Assembly: GCF_046630445.1 (NCBI RefSeq)
Contig: NC_092339.1
Location: 312,665,501-312,729,500 of the forward strand
From: Rutidosis leptorrhynchoides
Taxonomy: Eukaryota; Streptophyta; Magnoliopsida; Asterales; Asteraceae
Length of the DNA: 64,000 nucleotides
Direction of reading: 5' to 3'
In this document: positions 10,809 to 22,674 of the stretch, piece by piece
Numbering within the stretch: position 1 is the stretch's first letter
How the letters are laid out: each line of letters starts with the position of its first letter
Made by a program: the position numbers and the translations under genes
The notes under the pieces: model-generated
Databases searched by the model: none
Told to the model about the DNA's origin: nothing
Seen by the model: only the letters and a program-made list of their open reading frames with translations

Positions 10809-12638
10809 TGATATCGGGCAAAAGTCACGTTTTTACCCCCTAAATCAGGCCCTAAAACAATAAAGATTAAAACTTTGTCGGCAAAATTATTGTTTTTTGG
10901 TTGATTTTGTAGATTAAGTAATTACAAAGGCGATGCAAAAAGAATCAAGTAAAACGGAGCTAAAACGAAGATTCTAGAGCGAAAACGGTGAAAGACAAGA
11001 AATCAAGTTACGATCCAGTGAATCAGGCCCTGATCAGCAAGCCATACGGCCTGCCACTATGGAAACGGCCTGCCAAATACATGCCACCACACGAGCCACC
11101 AAACGGCTTGCCAAGCATACGGCCTGTCAAACGGCCTGCCAGGCGTATTTGGCAGAATTCCAAGTCTATTTAAAGGGGCTTTCTCCATTCATTCCAAGAC
11201 ACACTCAACTTGCAATACAATTTATATTTTCAATATTTTTAGTAGTTTTTAGTAGTAGTTAGCTTAGCTTTTATTTTCCGGAGGATATCCCGGCGAGTCC
11301 CTGCAATCCCGGGCAGATTAGTTCGGCTTTTTCAGGTTTTATTCGAAACGCTTGTCTTTTGTATTAAACATGTATTCTTATCTTTTATGTTTAATAATGC
11401 GTTTCGATATTGCCATGATAGCTTAATTTATCTGTATGTTGCCATGATAGAAGTTTGGGTTAGCGTAATTATGTTAATTTAGTACGGTTACTGTTATAAT
11501 ACTGAATTAGGAAGTCTGATAGATTTGTATGCTAGCATCTTAAGGATTGACCAACTTAGGTTGTGATCAGGACTTGTCTACCTATATGAAATTAGCTACT
11601 TCATAGGATTAAGACCCCTGGTTATACTGTATCTGAAGATTCTATGAACTCGGTATGGCCGGAGTTCCCGAGAGGCATCTAATGCACTTTTAGGACACGG
11701 AACCTAGGAATTGAGACATGAATGACCTAGTATGCCTATTGACTGTTCCGAAGAGACCTCTTAGGAGCTGTTAAGATCTAGTTAGTGCCTTTACTGTATG
11801 ACCCAAGCCTATTGCATGTTCTTGTCTGATTGTTGCCCTAGGTCTTAGTCATGCCAACTGTTTAGGTACTTATTAGGTTTCTATCTGCTTTACTATCAGT
11901 ATATTAACTGTAATGTTGTATAATGTTTGATTTGTTGTGATCTCATTAGTATGATGTAATGGTTGTTAGTTTTCATTTAAGGTTTTGCCAACTTAAACCG
12001 ACGGACTCCTTCCGTTTGTGATCAGTGTTCAATCAACACGGCACATTGTTATTCAGTTATCTAAACTGATAACGAGGGTTAGGATTAGAGCTTAACTCAC
12101 TAATGAACCTAGTACTCTACTAAGGATAACCTCCGAGGTATTGTTACACTTCAGTTATACGACCAAGTGACATACTTCTCACTGCTCAAAGAGAACTCCG
12201 AGAGTTCAGAGATAAGTAGGTCTGTGTAATTGGCTCATCCAACCAGATCAACATCAATCCAAGCATAGTCTTAACATAAGCATAATTACCTTTCCCTAAC
12301 CAATACTGATATCTTGGTCAACATTTCCTTGATCTGCATACTCCAGATATCCTCCCACTTTATTTACTTTTTCTGCATTTAGGACCTTTAGCTAAAATCA
12401 ACTACTATCTTTTATCCAGGTAATTTAACTAAAAGACAATTATCCACTTGATCTTCAATTCGTTAATCAGCATAAAATTCGAAACAATGTTAACTTACAC
12501 CTTCTACACCTTAGAAAGTAAAGTAAATTTAGGCCTCGCAAAATATAAATAAACGAAGACGCTGTGTGCTACCGAATCGGACACCGTGCGACCTAACGAC
12601 ACCGCACAAAATAAAAACCGTCAGTTAGTGGCATATCA
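10809..12638 (+). mobile_element. Element 3: 5' LTR of an old Athila-type retrotransposon
   Basis: It begins TGATATCGGG and ends GGCATATCA, so the terminal 6 bases form an exact inverted repeat (TGATAT/ATATCA). Downstream, after removing nested Element 1, a short spacer leads to a TGGCGCCGCTGCCGGGGA primer-binding site at 26131. That supports this as the left LTR of the element encoding gag-pol at 26500-30109. The LTR contains an iterated CGGCCTGCCA motif and a TATA-like box. The right LTR of this element is not in the window, so no target duplication can be checked. Confidence 0.75.
11047..11176 (+). promoter_or_regulatory. Probable LTR promoter with five CGGCCTGCCA-type repeats
   Basis: CGGCCTGCCA or a one-base variant occurs at 11047, 11066, 11104, 11120 and 11132. 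A TATTTAAAGG box follows at 11167-11176. GC-rich iterated motifs just upstream of a TATA-like box in an AT-rich LTR suggest enhancer or protein-binding sites of the U3 region. Function is inferred. Confidence 0.55.
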
Positions 12639-12648
12639 GTAGATAACC

Positions 12649-15600
12649 TGAAATGTCCCGTTCTTATTGATTAAAAACGTTCCATATTAATTGATTTCGT
12701 TGCGAGGTTTTGACCTCTATATGAGACGTTTTTCAAAGACTGCATTCATTTTTAAAACAAACCATAACCTTTATTTCATAAATAAAGGTTTAAAAAGCTT
12801 TACGTAGATTATCAAATAATGATAATCTAAAATATCCTGTTTACACGCGACCATTACATAATGGTTTACAATACAAATATGTTACATCGAAATCAATTTC
12901 TTGAATGCAGTTTTTACACAATATCATACAAACATGGACTCCAAATCTTGTCCTTATTTTAGTATGCAACAGCGGAAGCTCTTAGTATTCACCTGAGAAT
13001 AAACATGCTTTAAACGTCAACAAAAATGTTGGTGAGTTATAGGTTTAACCTATATATATCAAATCGTAACAATAGACCACAAGATTTCATATTTCAATAC
13101 ACATCCCATACATAGAGATAAAAATCATTCATATGGTGAACACCTGGTAACCGACATTAACAAGATGCATATATAAGAATATCCCCATCATTCCGGGACA
13201 CCCTTCGGATATGATATAAATTTCGAAGTACTAAAGCATCCGGTACTTTGGATGGGGTTTGTTAGGCCCAATAGATCTATCTTTAGGATTCGCGTCAATT
13301 AGGGTGTCTGTTCCCTAATTCTTAGATTACCAGACTTAATAAAAAGGGGCATATTCGATTTCGATAATTCAACCATAGAATGTAGTTTCACGTACTTGTG
13401 TCTATTTTGTAAATCATTTATAAAACCTGCATGTATTCTCATCCCAAAAATATTAGATTTTAAAAGTGGGACTATAACTCACTTTCACAGATTTTTACTT
13501 CATCGGGAAGTAAGACTTGGTCACTGGTTGATTCACGAACCTATAACAATATATACATATATATCAAAGTATGTTCAAAATATATTTACAACACTTTTAA
13601 TATATTTTGATGTTTTAAGTTTATTAAGTCAGCTGTTCTCGTTTGTAACCTACAACTAGTTGTCCACAGTTAGATGTACAGAAATAAATCGATAAATATT
13701 ATCTTGAATCAATCCACGACCCAGTGTATACGTATCTCAGTATTGATCACAACTCAAACTATATATATTTTGGAATCAACCTCAACCCTGTATAGCTAAC
13801 TCCAACATTCACATATAGAGTGTCTGTGGTTGTTCCGAAATATATATAGATGTGTCAACATGATAGGTCAAAACATTGTATACGTGTCTATGGTATCTCA
13901 AGATTACATAATATACAATACAAGTTGATTAAGTTATGGTTGGAATAGATTTGTTACCAATTTTCACGTAGCTAAAATGAGAAAAATTATCCAATCTTGT
14001 TTTACCCATAACTTCTTCATTTTAAATCCGTTTTGAGTGAATCAAATTGCTATGGTTTCATATTGAACTCTATTTTATGAATCTAAACAGAAAAAGTATA
14101 GGTTTATAGTCCGAAAAATAAGTTACAAGTCGTTTTTGTAAAGGTAGTCATTTCAGTCGAAAGAACGACGTCTAGATGACCATTTTAGAAAACATACTTC
14201 CACTTTGAGTTTAACCATAATTTTTGGATATAGTTTCATGTTCATAATAAAAATTATTTTCCCAAAATAACAACTTTTAAATCAAAGTTTATCATAGTTT
14301 TTAATTAACTAACCCAAAACAGCCCGCGGTGTTACTACGACGGCGTAAATCCGGTTTTACGGTGTTTTTCGTGTTTCCAGGTTTTAAATCATTAAGTTAG
14401 CATATCATATAGATATATAACATGTGTTTAGTTGATTTTAAAAGTCAAGTTAGAAGGATTAACTTTTATTTGCGAACAAGTTTAGAATTAACTAAACTAT
14501 GTTCTAGTGATTACAAGTTTAAATCTTCGAATAAGATAGCTTTATATGTATGAATCGAATGATGTTATGAATATCATTACTACCTCAAGTTCCTTGGATA
14601 AATCTACTGGAAATGAGAAAAATAGATCTAGCTTCAAAGGATCCTTGGATGGCTTGAAAGTTCTTGAAGCAGAATCATGACACGAAAACAATTTCAAGTA
14701 AGATTTCCACTCGAAATAAGATTGTTATAGTTATAGAAATTGAATTAAAGTTTGAATATGATTATTACCTTGTATTAGAAAGATAACCTACTATAAGTAA
14801 CAAAGGTTTCTTGATCTTGGATGATTACTTGGAATGGATTTAGAAAACTTGGAAGTAAACTTGCAATCTTGGAAGTATTCTTGATTTTATGAAACTAGAA
14901 CTTTTGGAATTTATGAAGAACACTTAGAACTTGAAGATAGAACTTGAGAGAGATCAATTAGATGAAGAAAATTGAATAATAAAAGTGTTTGTAGGTGTTT
15001 TTGGTCGTTGGTGTATGGATTAGATATAAAGGATATGTAATTTTGTTTTCATGTAAATAAGTCATGAATGATTACTCATATTTTTGTAATTTTATGAGAT
15101 ATTTCATGCTAGTTGCCAAATGATGGTTCCCACATGTGTTAGGTGACTCACATGGGCTGCTAAGAGCTGATCATTGGAGTGTATATACCAATAGTACATA
15201 CATCTAAAAGCTGTGTATTGTACGAGTGTGCATACGAGTAGAATTGTTGATGAAACTGAACGAGGATGTAATTGTAAGCATTTTTGTTAAGTAGAAGTAT
15301 TTTGATAAGTGTCTTGAAGTCTTTCAAAAGTGTATGAATACATATTAAAACACTACATGTATATACATTTTAACTGAGTCGTTAAGTCATCGTTAGTCGT
15401 TACATGTAAACGTTGTTTTGAAACCTTTAGGTTAACGATCTTGTTGAATGTTGTTAACCCATTGTTTATTATAACAAATGAGATGTTAAATTGTTATATT
15501 ATCATGATATTATGATATATAATATATCTTATTATGATATATATACAATTAAATGTTGTTACAACGATAATCGTTACATATATGTCTCGTTTCGAAATCA

Positions 15601-16081
15601 TTAAGTTAGTAGTCTTATTTTTACATATGTATTTCATTGTTAATACACTTAATAATATATTTACTTATCATTTAACATAATTAACCAAGTGTATCAATAT
15701 CTTAATATGATTCATATGTACCTAGTAAGACGTTGTTATAACGATAATCGTTATATATATCATTTTCGAGTTTCTTAAATTAATAGTATCATTTTTATGC
15801 ATATAACTCATTGTTAAAATACCTAATGAGATACATACTTATAATAAAATCATGTTAACTATATATATAACCATATATATGTCATCGTATAGTTTTTACA
15901 AGTTTTAACGTTCGTGAATCACCGGTCAACTTGGGTGGTCAATTGTCTATATGAAACCTATTTCAATTAATCAAGTCTTAACAAGTTTGATTGCTTAACA
16001 TGTTGGAAACACTTAATCATGTAAATAACAATTTCATTTAATATATATATAAATAAACATGGAAAAGTTCGGGTTACTACA
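12649..16081 (-). repeat. Element 1 3' LTR
   Basis: On the plus strand it starts TGAAATGTCCCG and ends GGGTTACTACA. In element direction this is TGTAGTAACCC...CGGGACATTTCA. It pairs with 22675-26117. The short antisense open frame at 13396-13659 recurs in every copy of the LTR and is not considered a gene. Confidence 0.95.
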
Positions 16082-16096
16082 GTACCTACCCGTTAA
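16082..16096 (-). promoter_or_regulatory. Element 1 polypurine tract
   Basis: On the minus strand TTAACGGGTAGGTAC directly precedes the 3' LTR. This is the position of the plus-strand primer for reverse transcription. The same 15 bases recur inside the element at 20855-20869. Confidence 0.7.
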
Positions 16097-16116
16097 ATAA
16101 ATTTCGTCCCGAAATT

Positions 16117-19100
16117 TTAAGCAGTTGGAGGTGTTGACGTATCTTCTGGAAATAAATGCGGGTATTTCTTCTTTATCTGATCTTCACACTCCCAGGTAAA
16201 CTCGGGTCCTCTACGAGCATTCCATCAAACCTTAACAATCGGTATCTTGTTTTGTTTAAGTCTCTTAACCTCACGATCCATTATTTCGACGGGTTCTTCA
16301 ATGAATTGAAGTTTTTCATTGATTTGGATTTCGTCCAACGGAATAGTGAGATATTCTTTAGCAAAACATTTCTTCAAATTTGAGACGTGGAAAGTGTTAT
16401 GTACAGCCGCGAGTTGTTGAGGTTGCTCCAGTTGGTAAGCTACTGGTCCGACACGATCTATAATCTTGAATGGTCCAATGTACCTTGGATTTAGTTTCCC
16501 CCGTTTACCAAATCGAACAACGCCTTTCCAAGGTGAAACCTTAAGCATGACCATTTCTCCAATTTCAAACTATATATCTTTTCTTTTACTGTCCGCGTAG
16601 CTCTTTTGTCGACTATGGGCGGTTTTCAATCTTTGTTGAATTTGGATGATTTTCTCGGTAGTTTCTTGTATTATCTCCGGACCCGTAATCTGTCTATCCC
16701 CCACTTCACTCCAACAAATCGGAGACCTGCACTTTCTACCATAAAGTGCTTCAAACGGCGCCATCTCAATGCTTGAATGGTAGCTGTTGTTGTAGGAAAA
16801 TTCTGCTAACGGTAGATGTCGATTCTAACTGTTTCCGAAATCAATAACATAAACTCGTAGCATGTCTTCAAGTGTTTGTATCGTCCTTTCACTCTGCCCA
16901 TCAGTTTGTCGATGATAGGCAGTACTCATGTCTAGACGAGTTCCCAATGCTTGCTGTAATGTCTGTCAGAATCTTGAAATAAATCTGCCATCCCTATCAG
17001 AGATAATAGAGATTGGTATTCCATGTCTGGAGATGACTTCCTTCAAATACAGTCGTGCTAACTTCTACATCTTGTCATCTTCTCTTATTGGCAGGAAGTG
17101 TGCTGATTTGGTGAGACGATCAACTATTACCCAAATAGTATCAAAACCACTTGCAGTCCTTGGCAATTTAGTGATGAAATCCATGGTAATATTTTCCCAT
17201 TTCCATATTGGGATTTCGGGTTGTTGAAGTAGACCTGATGGTTTCTGATGCTCAGCTTTGACCTTAGAACACGTCAAACATTCTCCTACGTATTTAGCAA
17301 CATCGGCTTTCATACCCGGCCACCAAAAATGTTTCTTGAGATCCTTGTACATCTTTCCCGTTCCAGGATGTATTGAGTATCTGGTTTTATGAGCTTCTCT
17401 AAGTACCATTTCTCTCATATCTCCAAATTTTGGTACCCAAATTCTTTCAGCCCTATACCGGGTTCCGTCTTCCCGAATATTAAGATGCTTCTCCGATCCT
17501 TTGGGTATTTCATCCTTTAAATTTTCCTCTTTTAAAACTCCTTGTTGCGCCTCCTTTATTTGAGTAGTTAGGTTAGTGTGAATCATTATATTCATAGATT
17601 TTACTCGAATGGGTTCTCTGTCCTTTCTGCTCAAGGCGTCGGCTACCACATTTGCCTTCCCCGGGTGGTAACAAATCTCAAAGTCGTAATCATTCAACAA
17701 TTCAATCTACATACGCTGCCTCATATTCAGTTGTTTCTGATTAAATATGTGTTGAAGACTTTTGTGGTCGGTATATATAATACTTTTGACCCCATATAAG
17801 TAGTGCCTCCAAGTCTTTAATGCAAAAACAACCGCGCCTAATTCCAAATCATGCGTCGTATAATTTTGCTCGTGAATCTTAAATTGTCTAGACGCTTAAG
17901 CAATCACCTTTGTCCGTTGCATTAATACACAACCGAGACCTTGCTTTGATGCGTCACAATAAATCACAAAATCATCATTCCCTTCAGGCAATGACAATAT
18001 AGGTGCCGTAGTTAGCTTTTTCTTCAATAATTGAAACGCCTTTTCTTGTTCATCCTTCCATTCAAATTTCTTTCCTTTATGCGTTAATGCAGTCAAGGGT
18101 TTTGCTATTTTGGAGAAATCTTGGATGAATCTTCTGTAGTAACCAGCCAATCCTAAAAATTGACGTATATGCTTCGGAGTTTTTGGGGTTTCCCACTTTT
18201 CAATGGTTTCGATCTTTGCCGGGTCCACCTGGATACCTTCTTTGTTCACTATGTGACCGAGGAATTGAACTTCTTCCAACCAAAATGCACACTTTGAAAA
18301 CTTAGCGTACAGTTTTTCTTTCCTCAATACTTCTAGCACTTTTCTCAAATGTTCTTCGTGCTCTTGATCATTCTTTGAGTAAATAAGTATGTCATCGATG
18401 AAAACAATGACAAACTTGTCAAGATATGGCCCACACACTCGGTTCATAAGGTCCATGAACACAGCTGGTGCGTTAGTCAATCCAAACGGCATAACCATAA
18501 ACTCGTAATGACCATAACGCGTCCTAAAAGCAGTTTTTGGAATATCATCCTCCTTTACTCGCATTTGATGATATCCAGAACGTAAATCGATCTTCGAATA
18601 AACCGACGAGCCTTGTAGTTGATCAAATAAGTCGTCAATTCTCGGCAGTGGATAATGGTTTTTGATGGTAAGTTTGTTCAACTCTCTGTAGTCAATACAC
18701 AACCTAAATGTACCATCCTTCTTCTTGACAAACAAAACAGGAGCTCCCCATGGTGATGTGCTTGGTCGAATGAAACCACGTTCTAATAGTTCTTGCAGTT
18801 GGCTTTGCAGTTCTTTCATCTCGCTGGGTGCGAGTCTATAAGGAGCACGAGCTATTGGTGCAGCTCCTGGTACAAGATTTATTTGAAATTCAACAGATCG
18901 ATGTGGAGGTAGTCCCGGTAATTCTTTCGGAAATACATCGGGAAATTCTTTTGCGACGGGAACATCATTGATGCTCTTTTCTTCAGTTTGTACTTTCTCG
19001 ACGTGTGCTAGAACAGCATAGCAACCTTTTCTTATTAGTTTTTATGCCTTCAAATTACTAATAAGATGTAGCTTCCTGTTGCCCTTTTCTCCGTACACCA

Positions 19101-19828
19101 TTAAGGGTTCTCCTTCTTCTCGTACAATGCGAATTGCATTTTTATAACATACGATCTCTGCTTTCACCTTCTTCAGCCATTCCATGCCAACTATTACATC
19201 AAAACTCTCTAACTCTACTGGTATCAAATCAATCTTAAATATTTCGCTACCCAGTTTAATTTCTCGATTCCGGCATATATTATCTGCTGAAATTAATTTA
19301 CCGTTTGCTAATTCGAGTAAAAATTTACTATCCAACGGCGTCAATGGACAACTTAATTTAGCAGAAAAATCTCTACTCATATAGCTTCTATCCGCACCCG
19401 AATCAAATAAAACGTAAGCAGATTTATTGTCAATAAGAAACGTACCAGTAACAAGCTCCGGGTCTTCCTGTGCCTCTGCCGCATTAATATTGAAAACTCT
19501 TCCGCGGCCTTGTCCATTCGTGTTCTCCTGGTTCGAGCAATTTCTAATAATGTGGCCCGGTTTTCCACATTTATAACAAACTACATTGGCATAACTTGCT
19601 CCGACACTACTTGCTCTGCCATTACTCGTTCCGACACCATTTGTTCCTTTCGTTCTGTTAACCCCTGGTCCGTAGACCTCACACTTTGCCGCGCTATGAC
19701 CATTTCTTTTACACTTGTTGCAAAATTTGGTGCAGAACCCTGAGTGATACTTTTCACACCTTTGGCATAGCTGCTTCTGATTATTGTTGTTGTTGCGGTT
19801 GTTATTGTTGTTGGGATGATTGTTGTAG

Positions 19829-19875
<47 letters not shown>

Positions 19876-20752
19876 ATTGTTGTTGTTGGGCCATTTGTTG
19901 TAGTTGCGATTGATGTTACGATTGTTGGGATAATTATTGCGATTATTATTGTAATTGTTGTTGTTGTTGTATTGGTGATTCTTATCACCGTTTTCCTCCC
20001 ACTTTCTTTTGACTTGCTTCACATTGGTCTCTTCAGCCGTCTGTTCTTTAATTCTTTCCTCAATCTGGTTCACTAGTTTGTGAGCCATTCTAGATGCCTG
20101 TTGTATGGAGGCGGGCTCGTGTGAACTTATATCTTCTTGGATTCTTTCCGGTAATCCTTTCACAAATGCGTCGATCTTCTCTTCCTCATCTTCGAACGCT
20201 CCCGGACATAATAGGCACAATTCTGTGAATCGTCTTTCATACGTGGTAATATCAAATCCTTGGATTCTTAACCCTCTAAGTTCTGTCTTGAGCTTATTGA
20301 CCTCGGTTCTGGGACAGTTCGTTCATCAAGTGCTTGAATGCTGATCACGGTAGTGCGTACGCATCATCTTGTCCTACTTGCTCTAGATAGGTATTCCACC
20401 ATGTTAATGCAGAACCTGTGAAGGTATGCGTAGCGTACTTCACTTTGTCCTCTTCAGTACACTTACTTATGGCAAACACCGATTCGACCTTCTCGGTCCA
20501 CCGTTTCAATCTGATCGGTCCTTCAGTTCCATCAAATTCCAAAGGTTTGCAGGCAGTGAATTCTTTGTAGGTGCATCCTACACGATTTCCTGTACTGCTA
20601 GATCCAAGGTTATTGTTGGTATATAGCGCAGCCTGTACTGCGGCTATGTTTGAAGCTAGAAAAGTACGGAATTCCTCTTCATTCATATTCACGGTGTGTC
20701 GAGTAGTCGGTGCCATTTCCTTCAAAATATTCAAATGGAACAAGTTAATCAT
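16117..20752 (-). pseudogene. Element 1 gag-pol, inactivated
   Basis: Broken homologue of the intact polyprotein at 52158-56762. Open pieces cover the gag N-terminus (20752-20345), gag/zinc knuckles/protease (20220-19042), reverse transcriptase and RNase H (18819-17896), integrase (17700-17065), and the integrase C-terminus and chromodomain region (16764-16225). Compared with the intact copy, a Trp codon is TGA near 20344 and 5 bp are deleted near 20315. Further stops lie near 19040, 17894, 17701, 17062, 16977, 16830, 16567 and 16223, mostly explicable as G:C to A:T changes. Catalytic motifs remain recognisable: DSGA protease, FIDD reverse transcriptase, DRDG integrase. The Asn-rich linker before the zinc knuckles is expanded (plus-strand GTT run, about 19826-19885). 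Confidence 0.93.
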
Positions 20753-20847
20753 ACAGAATATTAAGAGTAGTTAATAGTATTTCGTAGCATAATATGAACT
20801 CATTTATAAAAGCTTTTTCTTCATATTAGCGTTTTATAAGTTTAAAT

Positions 20848-20869
20848 TCGGGTAGTACCTACCCGTTAA
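20848..20869 (-). promoter_or_regulatory. Internal copy of the polypurine tract/LTR junction (Element 1)
   Basis: 20855-20869 is identical to the 15-bp polypurine tract at 16082-16096. It is followed in element direction by TACCCGAA, resembling the LTR start TGACCCGAA. The plus strand also reads as a hairpin, GGGTAG-TAC-CTACCC. It lies between the F-box ORF and gag. It could be a second plus-strand primer or a scar of recombination with another element end. Confidence 0.55.
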
Positions 20870-21057
20870 GTTCATACTTAGTAGCTAATATACAATTCAA
20901 CTACTACAATTCTATATGAAAAACTGATTATAATAATATTTCGCGTTCAAACTTTTATACAATATTTTACAAACTTACAATACCGCTTATTTTACATAAA
21001 GCAGGAAATATAGCACACAATAACTTTGATACAAGATAGTTGTGAAGATAATTCTAG

Positions 21058-21741
21058 CTAGTACACAAGTCGTTCAGCAAAGGCAATAAAGACACGTAAT
21101 TCATACGTCCAGAAACAAGTCATGTATTCTGGTTTTACTAGGACTACTTCCCATCCTTGGTCTTGTGGAACATAACCGTTATGGCCGTTGATAAGATAGC
21201 GTGTTCTAACGTCGTCAAAGGGACGAGGGTTACGTAATGACCAACAGTCTCGTAATAACCTAAAAACCTCATTTCTTACCCCAATTACCGACTCCGTCAC
21301 TTGTGGGAATGTTTTGTTTAATAGTTGTAGCCCGATGTTCTTTTTTTCACTTTGGTGAGAAGCGAACATTACTAACCCGTAAGCATAGCATGCTTCTTTA
21401 TGTTGCATGTTAGCCGCTTTTTCTAAATCATGAAGTCCTATATTCGGATACATTGAGTCAAAATAATTTCTTAACCCGTTGCATAAAATAGCATTTGGGT
21501 TCCCCGCAATATATGCGTCAAAGTAAACACATTGTAACTTATGGGTTTCCCAATGTGATATCCCCCATCTTTCAAACGAAAGTCTCTTATAAACCAAGAC
21601 ATTCTTGGAACGTTCTTCGAATGTCTTACAAACTGATTTCGCCATAAATAGTTGTGCCGAAGAATTCTGACCGACTCTAGACAAGATTTCATCAATCATG
21701 TCTCCGGGTAGGTCTCTTAAAATATTGGGTTGTCTATCCAT
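21058..21741 (-). CDS. F-box-like protein carried inside Element 1
   Basis: A 227-codon open frame, in the same direction as gag-pol, between primer-binding site and gag. Residues about 6-50 read as an F-box: ILRDLPGDMIDEILSRVG, then VCKTFEERS. F-box proteins normally bind Skp1 in SCF ubiquitin ligases. The middle (about 78-145) has AGNPNAIL, a GL..YF block, LEKAANMQHKEACYAYGL and NIGLQLLN. This resembles the Sel1-like half of the plant F-box family that includes Arabidopsis At2g35280/At1g67623 (recalled, not searched). The other copy at 57068-57751 differs at 14 of 227 residues and is also fully open. Neighbouring gag-pol carries about ten inactivating changes, yet this ORF has none; its short length makes that only suggestive. 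Function in the element is unknown. It is not a known retrotransposon protein. Confidence 0.8.
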   Translation of the reverse strand: MDRQPNILRDLPGDMIDEILSRVGQNSSAQLFMAKSVCKTFEERSKNVLVYKRLSFERWGISHWETHKLQCVYFDAYIAGNPNAILCNGLRNYFDSMYPNIGLHDLEKAANMQHKEACYAYGLVMFASHQSEKKNIGLQLLNKTFPQVTESVIGVRNEVFRLLRDCWSLRNPRPFDDVRTRYLINGHNGYVPQDQGWEVVLVKPEYMTCFWTYELRVFIAFAERLVY

Positions 21742-21880
21742 TTTGTGTTTTTATACTATAAAATAGACAAGAGTTAGATTCATAAAAAAAAAATACTTAT
21801 TAATACAAGCAATTTTTACATATATCATAAAGCATAAGCACACTATATTACATATATTACACCACACGAATACAACTATC

Positions 21881-22465
21881 TTATTCCAACTCGCTCGTTT
21901 CTTCTTCTTCTTCGGTTTTGGTTCGTTTTGCCAAGTTTCTAGGGATATATGATGTTCCCCTAATATGAGCTGCCATTTTCCACAACGGTTTAGAAAAACC
22001 TGGTGGTTTAGAGGTTCCCGGGTCATTGTTACAACTTAAGGGCTTCGGGGGTTGACGATACATATAAAGTTCATCGGGGTTGGAATTAGATTTCTCTATT
22101 TTTATGCCCTTTACCTTATTATTTTCTTTTGCCTTTTTAAATTCAGTTGGGGTAATTTCTATAACATCATCGGAATTCTCGTCGAAATCCGATTCATCGG
22201 AGAATTGGTAATCCTCCCAATATTTTGCTTCCTTGGCGGAAACACCATTGACCATAATTAACCTTGGTCAGTTGGTTGAGGATTTTCTTTTACTTAACCG
22301 TTTTATTATTTCCCCCACCGGTTCTATTTCCTCCTCCGGTTCCTCCTCTTCCAGTTCTGATTCTTCTTCCGGTTCTTCTTCGGGAACTTGTTAATCAGTC
22401 CAATATATATTCGACTCTTCATTATTATTAGATGAGTCAATGGGATTTGTGCTAGAGGTAGACAT
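21881..22465 (-). pseudogene. Acidic ORF upstream of the F-box ORF (Element 1)
   Basis: 195-codon frame starting MSTSSTNPIDSSNNNEE at 22465. It is interrupted by an in-frame TAA near residue 25 and a TGA shortly before the internal Met at 22255. It has a Glu/Ser/Pro-rich segment (EEEPEEESE), then KYWEDYQFSDESD, DVIEITPTEFKKAKE, and a Lys/Arg region near the C-terminus (IPRNLAKRTKTEEEEE). No domain is recognised. The Element 4 homologue lies at 57888-58484. High acidity and low complexity suggest a disordered protein or a linker once fused to something else. Confidence 0.6.
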
Positions 22466-22654
22466 CTATCACACAATATCAAACATGTTAAGAGATTAAT
22501 ATATCACATAATATATACATGTTAATAATATATAGTTTCCAACAAAAATGTTAAGCAATCATTTTTAAAGAAAACACGGTCGAAGTCCAGACTCACTAAT
22601 GCATCCTAACAAACTCGATAAGACATACTAATGCAAATTTTCTGGTTCTCTAAG

Positions 22655-22672
22655 ACCAACGCTCGGATACCA
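22655..22672 (-). promoter_or_regulatory. Element 1 primer-binding site (initiator tRNA-Met)
   Basis: On the minus strand it reads TGGTATCCGAGCGTTGGT, two bases after the 5' LTR. The usual sequence complementary to initiator Met tRNA is TGGTATCAGAGC; one base differs here, and Element 4 has the unmutated form. Confidence 0.85.
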
Positions 22673-22674
22673 AC

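Noticed and set aside
10988..11262. Two short ORFs with Arg/Pro-rich translation
   Set aside because: They are translations of the iterated promoter motif of the Element 3 LTR.
19816..20076. Poly-valine and poly-threonine/cysteine ORFs around 19581-20076 and 55622-56081
   Set aside because: Other-frame readings of the gag poly-Asn triplet repeat.
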